From positions 16,191,962-16,255,961 of the forward strand of contig NC_067208.1 in assembly GCF_026262505.1 (NCBI RefSeq): a stretch of DNA of 64,000 nucleotides, in the 5' to 3' direction. Both the position numbers and the translations under genes were made by a program. Within the stretch, counting starts at the first letter, position 1; every line of letters begins with the position of its first letter. This document shows, piece after piece, positions 59,907-64,000 of the stretch. Under the pieces are notes generated by a model. That model searched no databases. It was not told the DNA's origin and worked only from the letters and a program-made list of their open reading frames with translations. This DNA comes from Trichomonas vaginalis G3 (Eukaryota > Parabasalia > Trichomonadida > Trichomonadidae).

Positions 59907-60990
59907 ATGAGCTTGAAAGAAGTATTCGAACAACATCCATGGAGGTCATTTAAGAAGTTCAATGAAGCTGCAAAGAGTTGGGGATTTACTAACAGAGCTG
60001 AAGTTAAAAAGTTCTTTGACAAAAATGTTGTACATCAAACAAAAATAAACCCTTACGACTACTTTTTACCAATTTACTCCAACACTCCACGCATACCAAT
60101 TTGACACTCTCATTCAAAGCAGAAAAGGAGGACATAAACCATTCCTCATCTTCATAAATGTTAACACTCGCAAAGCTTTTGCGTATATAATGAGAAATAA
60201 AGGAACTCGTGAAGTGTTAAGAGTTTTACAAAAGTTTGTAGCAGAACATAACCCAAGTACTTTAACATCAGACCAAGACAGTGCATACCTCAGCAACGAA
60301 ATCACAGAATTTCTCATTAAGCATAACATAACTCACTACACTACTGAAGACCATAACCATAATATTTTAGGTATCATTAATCGCTTCATAAGAACGCTCA
60401 GAGATTTAAATCAAGAGCGAGACTTTACCGAAGAAACAATGAAACATTTTCTCGAAGTATATAATTCCTCAACAAATTCTACAACAGGACATACACCAAA
60501 TTCAATGACACAACAACAAGAAGAAAAGTATATACAAAAGAAACGAAGCCAAACACAAAATATCAGAAATTCAACACAATTTACCCTCATTCCTGGTACA
60601 AAAGTTCGTGTAGTTCTTGACGACAAACCGTTGACAAAGAAACGTTTAAGGTTAAGTCGAAATTATTATATCGTAGACTCTACGCAAGGTAATGGATATC
60701 TTATAAAAGCTGCTGACGACTCTATTGCGTTTTATCCTCGTCATAAATTAGTCGAAAGTAGTAATGGCAAACTTGCTGAAACCATTGACGAAGCAAAGCG
60801 AGGAGTGGTTATTGAAATACTTAACTATAACATAAACGATGACACTTATAAAGTAAGATATGAAGGAGGCGTTGAAGATGTTATACCATCTAAGAACTTG
60901 AGAGAGTCAAAGCCAACACATCTGGGACCATTAGAGCGGGAGTACTGGAAAGACAAAAATAAGCCAGAAAGAATAAGAAAATTCTTCTAA
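59907..60990 (+). pseudogene. int: rve-type integrase, frameshifted near the first catalytic residue
   Basis: The first frame (59,907-60,104) is a helix-turn-helix-like N-terminus (MSLKEVFEQHPWRSFKKFNEAAKSWGF). After a frame change near 60,090 comes the core: YQFDTLIQS with the first Asp, LTSDQDSAYLS with the second, and HNILGIINRFIRTLRDL, where Asn sits at the place of the third acid. Then a C-terminal SH3-like part (PGTKVRVVLDDKP) and a second beta-rich part (VIEILNYNINDDTYKVRYEGGVEDVIPSKNLRES) that recalls a chromo/Tudor-like fold. It would have inserted the element; frameshift and Asn argue against activity. Confidence 0.75.
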
Positions 60991-61087
60991 ACTTTTTCAT
61001 TAGATGTAAATCAGACATGAACGAGAACAGTCATGATATCATTAATGGTACCATTTATTTTAACATAAACTTTATTTATGTTAGAAT

Positions 61088-62220
61088 GTTAGATCTAACA
61101 CGTTTTCTAACCACTTTTCTAACATGGTCTAAAACTCTCGAAAATCATGAATTTTTGACATTTCCTTATGAAAGAAAAATAACGCTAATTTTTTTCTAAG
61201 AAAAATTTTTATCTTGTATGTAAAGATATGATTTCAACAATAGGTTCTACAACACTTCAAACAACAACTTCACCAAACTCTTTAGTTATGAATCCAACAT
61301 CTATGTTAGTAGAGATGAAAAGCTTCATTCCTTCTTCATATACTTTTGAGACAGAAATACAAAGAATTAAGCAAGAACTTTTAACAAGTAATTTAGACTG
61401 TAGTGCGAAAGATGAAACAAATGAACAGTATCTTTATGACATGCAGGATATTATTGACCATTTACCCAAATTGCCTGAAATCCAACAACAAAAGCTCACT
61501 ATTCATGAATTCGATGAAATAGAAGTGAAACCAACTGACTCAGTAGAAATAAAGAAGTTCATACGTAAAGTAAACTATGAGTTTCTAGGATATCATTGCA
61601 ACCATAAAGTTATGGACAAAGATTGCGACATGGTATATAAGAACATCTCTGACATATATAAATCTGGGGAGTTTAAGACATACGACAACTTTGTTTCATT
61701 AGTTGCTGAATGTGTATGGCAGATAAGAGATAAAGATAAAAGATGTAAAATATGGAATGGACAAATAAAACCAACAACTTTTGAGTTAAAGAAAACCATT
61801 GACGCCTTAGTTGTTATAGCAGGTCAAATTTCAATGTATAACGCAAAAATGAATCCGCAATGTTCAAAATGTAAAGCAGCAATGAGGAAATATAACTACT
61901 CCGTCAAAGAGATAGAACGTATGAGAAACGACTATGCTGACTTAAAGAAAGAAGTAGAGAAACCAGCAGAAGATAAAATGGACATGTTAGCATTTCTGAA
62001 CAAAAACTATCCAACTGCTGACGATTTCCTATTATCTGATGTCAAGAAGAAATATAAAGAAACCTTCGGCATAGTTAAAATTTTTGATATCCTTCGTGAA
62101 GAAATAGAAGCTACAAAACTGTTTAAAGTCATGAACCATCGCAACATATACCATGTAAAACGCTTGTAAATAGTTTTCTTCGATGTTAGAAAAGTGGTTA
62201 GAAAACGTGTTAGATCTAAC
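61088..62220. repeat. 38-bp perfect inverted repeat flanking the gene at 61,228
   Basis: Bases 61,088-61,125 (GTTAGATCTAACACG...) are the exact reverse complement of 62,183-62,220. In addition the leaders 61,146-61,226 and 62,270-62,351 are direct repeats (ATAACGCTAA, then TTTTTATCTTGTATGTAAAGA). The gene between thus has the structure of a small cassette. Confidence 0.85.
61228..62169 (+). CDS. Maverick protein of unknown function (CxxC, helical)
   Basis: The intact 313-residue protein is the full-length version of the partial gene at 1-520. It contains NPQCSKCKAAMRKY (possible zinc half-site) followed by a coiled coil (VKEIERMRNDYADLKKEVEKP) and a C-terminal segment LLSDVKKKYKETFGIVKIFDILREEI...VKRL that could be winged-helix-like. 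It sits with KilA-N genes, so a regulatory or DNA-binding role is plausible but unproven. Confidence 0.6.
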   Translation: MISTIGSTTLQTTTSPNSLVMNPTSMLVEMKSFIPSSYTFETEIQRIKQELLTSNLDCSAKDETNEQYLYDMQDIIDHLPKLPEIQQQKLTIHEFDEIEVKPTDSVEIKKFIRKVNYEFLGYHCNHKVMDKDCDMVYKNISDIYKSGEFKTYDNFVSLVAECVWQIRDKDKRCKIWNGQIKPTTFELKKTIDALVVIAGQISMYNAKMNPQCSKCKAAMRKYNYSVKEIERMRNDYADLKKEVEKPAEDKMDMLAFLNKNYPTADDFLLSDVKKKYKETFGIVKIFDILREEIEATKLFKVMNHRNIYHVKRL

Positions 62221-62355
62221 ATGCTAACATAAACATTATTTTTTCTATCTTAAGGAAATTCACGAAAATTCATGAGTTTTGACATTTCCTTAAGATAGAA
62301 AAATAACGCTAATTTTTTTCTAAGAAAAATTTTTATCTTGTATGTAAAGACAGTA

Positions 62356-62925
62356 ATGTCAAACATTGAGTTTGAAACAGTTAGAAAGATAGACAATGAC
62401 ACCAAAGTGGTTAGAATAGGTGATTTAAACGTAAGATACTCAAAGAAATACAACAAATATTCTTTGTCAGACATTATAACACCATCTGGAAAGAAAACAA
62501 ACGACTGGGTTAGAAATGCTTCAACTCAGAAAATTTTGACAAGAAATCCTGAGCTTATGATATCAGTAGCATTTCATGGAACAAGAGCATATCTTATAGA
62601 CAAAAGTCTTATACCAATAGTTTTGTTATGGTTAGACCCAGTTGTTGGATATAACTTCATAACTTATGGTTCATTCGATACTGAACGTTGCAGTGAAGGC
62701 TTACTTTACATCGTTCAGAAACCGAAGGACTTCAATACAAAGAGATATAAGATAGGAAGAACATATAATATAACTCAAAGATATGACAGTACAGTCAATA
62801 GAGTCAAGGTTGTGTTCGTTAATGATATGAGAGCTGCAGAAACAGAACTACTTGAAAAGTTTGAAGTAGATGAGATAGATAAAGCTATAAAATTATTTGA
62901 CGAAGTTGCTGAAAAATACATGTAA
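62356..62925 (+). CDS. KilA-N domain fused to GIY-YIG/T5orf172-like domain
   Basis: The 189-residue protein has a KilA-N half (VRYSKKYNKYSLSDIITPSGKKTNDWVRNAS...SLIPIVLLWLDPVVG) and a C-terminal half LLYIVQKPKDFNTKRYKIGRTYNITQRYD...RAAETELLEKFE, which has the Y-I-V...KIGRT...R....E pattern of T5orf172/GIY-YIG nuclease-related domains often linked to KilA-N in large DNA viruses. The ORF begins earlier in the leader, but the ATG at 62,356 after GTAAAGACAGTA is preferred. Likely DNA binding; nuclease activity uncertain. Confidence 0.75.
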   Translation: MSNIEFETVRKIDNDTKVVRIGDLNVRYSKKYNKYSLSDIITPSGKKTNDWVRNASTQKILTRNPELMISVAFHGTRAYLIDKSLIPIVLLWLDPVVGYNFITYGSFDTERCSEGLLYIVQKPKDFNTKRYKIGRTYNITQRYDSTVNRVKVVFVNDMRAAETELLEKFEVDEIDKAIKLFDEVAEKYM

Positions 62926-63013
62926 AGCGTTTATTTTTGGTCTTTTGTGAAAGTCAGAAAATAACGCTAATTTTATTTTTATTTATTTTTTTATTTTGTA
63001 TGTAAAGACAGTA

Positions 63014-63841
63014 ATGACAACATCAGAGAACACAACAACAGTTATAGTCCATGAAGCTATAAATGAAGAATACGAATACATACAGTATAACAAACAGTTA
63101 CGTCTCATTCGTTCAGTCAAAGATGACATGTACCAAATGCAAAGTATAATGAATGCTCTTCGTTCTACAAAGCAAGCATATCATTGGTTTGAAAACCAAC
63201 AGACAAAAGAACTTTTAGAAGAATTTCCTCATATGATTGCTTCCCTCGGAAAACCGAGAGAAGAGATTCCGTACGAAAATCGCAAGAATTTGGCACCTGG
63301 TTTGAAAGGTTATTATGTTCATAGACTTTTAGTAAACGCTGTAGCAATGTGGGCTTCACCTCGTTATGCTTGTTATATTTTCATGATGTTAGATGAACTA
63401 TATAAAGCAGAACGTGGAGAGATGGAAAAGAAACTTCAAGCAAAAGATGAAGTCATTGAATCCAAAGACAAAAGCATACAGAAAAGAATACCACGTTCAG
63501 TACCAAAAGGAAAGGAAAAAAGCTATAAGTATATGATTTACGCTGAAGAGATGGAGAAAGAAGAAGATAGAGATATGGTTATGTTGCATTTAGTGAGAAG
63601 AAACAACAAGAGCTTTTATGACCTCGCTAAAATATATAAATCTGACAGAAACTGGTTCTATCGTGAAAACTTACCGATTTCAATGACACCGAATGAGCAA
63701 ATAAAGGAAATTGTCAAAAGTACTCTTCCTCAAACACACTATGATATTAAAGGTTGTACAATTCTTACCTTCAAAGAAGACTTACCATTACTGAAGGAAA
63801 AAATAACAGAATATTTCGATAACTTCAAAGAGGAAGAATAA
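63014..63841 (+). CDS. KilA-N/MSV199-like protein with DUF3627-like tail
   Basis: The 275-residue protein has an N-terminal domain (HWFENQQTKELLEEF, YYVHRLLVNAVAMWASPRYACYIFMMLDEL), a coiled coil (KAERGEMEKKLQAKDEVIESKDKSIQKR) and IPRSVPKGKEKSYKYMIYAEEMEKEEDRDMVMLHLVRRN, which recalls the DUF3627 region following MSV199 in insect-virus and iridovirus proteins. Start at 63,014 after the leader TTTGTATGTAAAGACAGTA. Probably DNA-binding. Confidence 0.7.
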   Translation: MTTSENTTTVIVHEAINEEYEYIQYNKQLRLIRSVKDDMYQMQSIMNALRSTKQAYHWFENQQTKELLEEFPHMIASLGKPREEIPYENRKNLAPGLKGYYVHRLLVNAVAMWASPRYACYIFMMLDELYKAERGEMEKKLQAKDEVIESKDKSIQKRIPRSVPKGKEKSYKYMIYAEEMEKEEDRDMVMLHLVRRNNKSFYDLAKIYKSDRNWFYRENLPISMTPNEQIKEIVKSTLPQTHYDIKGCTILTFKEDLPLLKEKITEYFDNFKEEE

Positions 63842-63895
63842 AAAAATCTAAGCTAATTTTATTTTTTTATAAAATTTTATCTCATATGAAAGAAC

Positions 63896-64000
63896 ATGAA
63901 TTTAGAATATTCGGAACTCATGACAGAAGAAGAGAACGAACAACATGTAAAAGATTATGCAAAATTTCTGAAGGTATATAAAGCATTTAAACAATATCTA
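63896..64000 (+). CDS. Acidic protein, 3' end outside window
   Basis: Of two overlapping ATGs, the one at 63,896 opens a frame to the window edge (MNLEYSELMTEEENEQHVKDYAKFLKVYKAF), whereas the one at 63,886 stops after 31 codons. A T-rich leader precedes it. Unknown function. Confidence 0.4.
   Translation, partial: MNLEYSELMTEEENEQHVKDYAKFLKVYKAFKQYL

Larger units (their letters stand above)
49943..64000. mobile_element. Maverick/Polinton element C (left part, cut by window edge)
   Basis: Same family as element A in opposite orientation, starting AGGTAGGTGGGGC at 49,943. Gene order from the end: methylase, microprotein, two small virion-like genes, a run of minus-strand genes, ATPase, conserved proteins, fibre, integrase, and a KilA-N cluster. 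PolB and a capsid gene are absent from the visible part. The capsid gene would be expected near 51,700 where a hairpin marks a broken gene. Confidence 0.85.

Noticed and set aside
62330-62356. GTATGT in Maverick leaders as a 5' splice site
   Set aside because: It matches the trichomonad 5' splice word, but the 3' consensus ACTAACACACAG does not follow and the ATG is only a few bases away.

Overview
The window most likely comes from the parabasalid protist Trichomonas vaginalis or a close relative. Host genes are intronless, sit in very AT-rich spacers and include typical eukaryotic proteins: ribosomal protein L18, alpha-SNAP, a Spg1/Tem1-type GTPase, a cyclin, a CYC8-like TPR protein and a CLN3-like membrane protein. 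Short TCAYW initiator-like or CCTTT sites lie 5-20 bases before several ATGs. Three Maverick/Polinton DNA elements, a Mutator-like (MULE) transposase and a small TTAA-flanked transposon interrupt the host DNA. The species call is inferred from gene content and layout, not from a database search.

Layout: 1-11,122 is the end of Maverick A, with KilA-N genes, a broken protein-primed DNA polymerase B (PolB), broken integrase, tail-fibre-like protein, virion-like proteins and an intact adenine DNA methylase next to a GC-rich terminal hairpin. 11,123-26,800 is host DNA: a decayed family-16 glycosidase, two membrane-anchored surface proteins, CYC8-like TPR protein, RPL18, an unknown basic protein, CLN3-like transporter, MULE transposase with tandem repeats, and an unknown gene split by the TTAA transposon. 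About 26,827 to about 43,412 is Maverick B, a different family with major capsid protein, packaging ATPase, fibre, an integrase and a PolB that lacks its catalytic centre. It also carries a primase-SF3 helicase gene lying between two inverted arrays of short iterons. 43,413-49,942 is host DNA: GTPase, alpha-SNAP, phosphoesterase, a kinase with a nonsense codon and a cyclin. 49,943-64,000 is Maverick C, the same family as A in the opposite orientation, running off the right edge.

The Mavericks have the gene set of a virus-like transposon: integrase for insertion, PolB for copying, an A32-type ATPase and capsid proteins for packaging, and a phage-collar-like fibre that could bind cells. Most of the larger genes carry one-base frameshifts, so these copies look like decaying residents, though several small genes and the methylase of element A remain open.

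The features most worth attention are the iteron-flanked primase-helicase cassette in B; the near-identical fibre modules shared by otherwise diverged element families; several kinds of short GC-rich hairpins, some sitting in frame inside coding regions; an array of five TGTCACTTTT repeats before the methylase of C; and a conserved 43-residue membrane microprotein overlapping the methylase gene.
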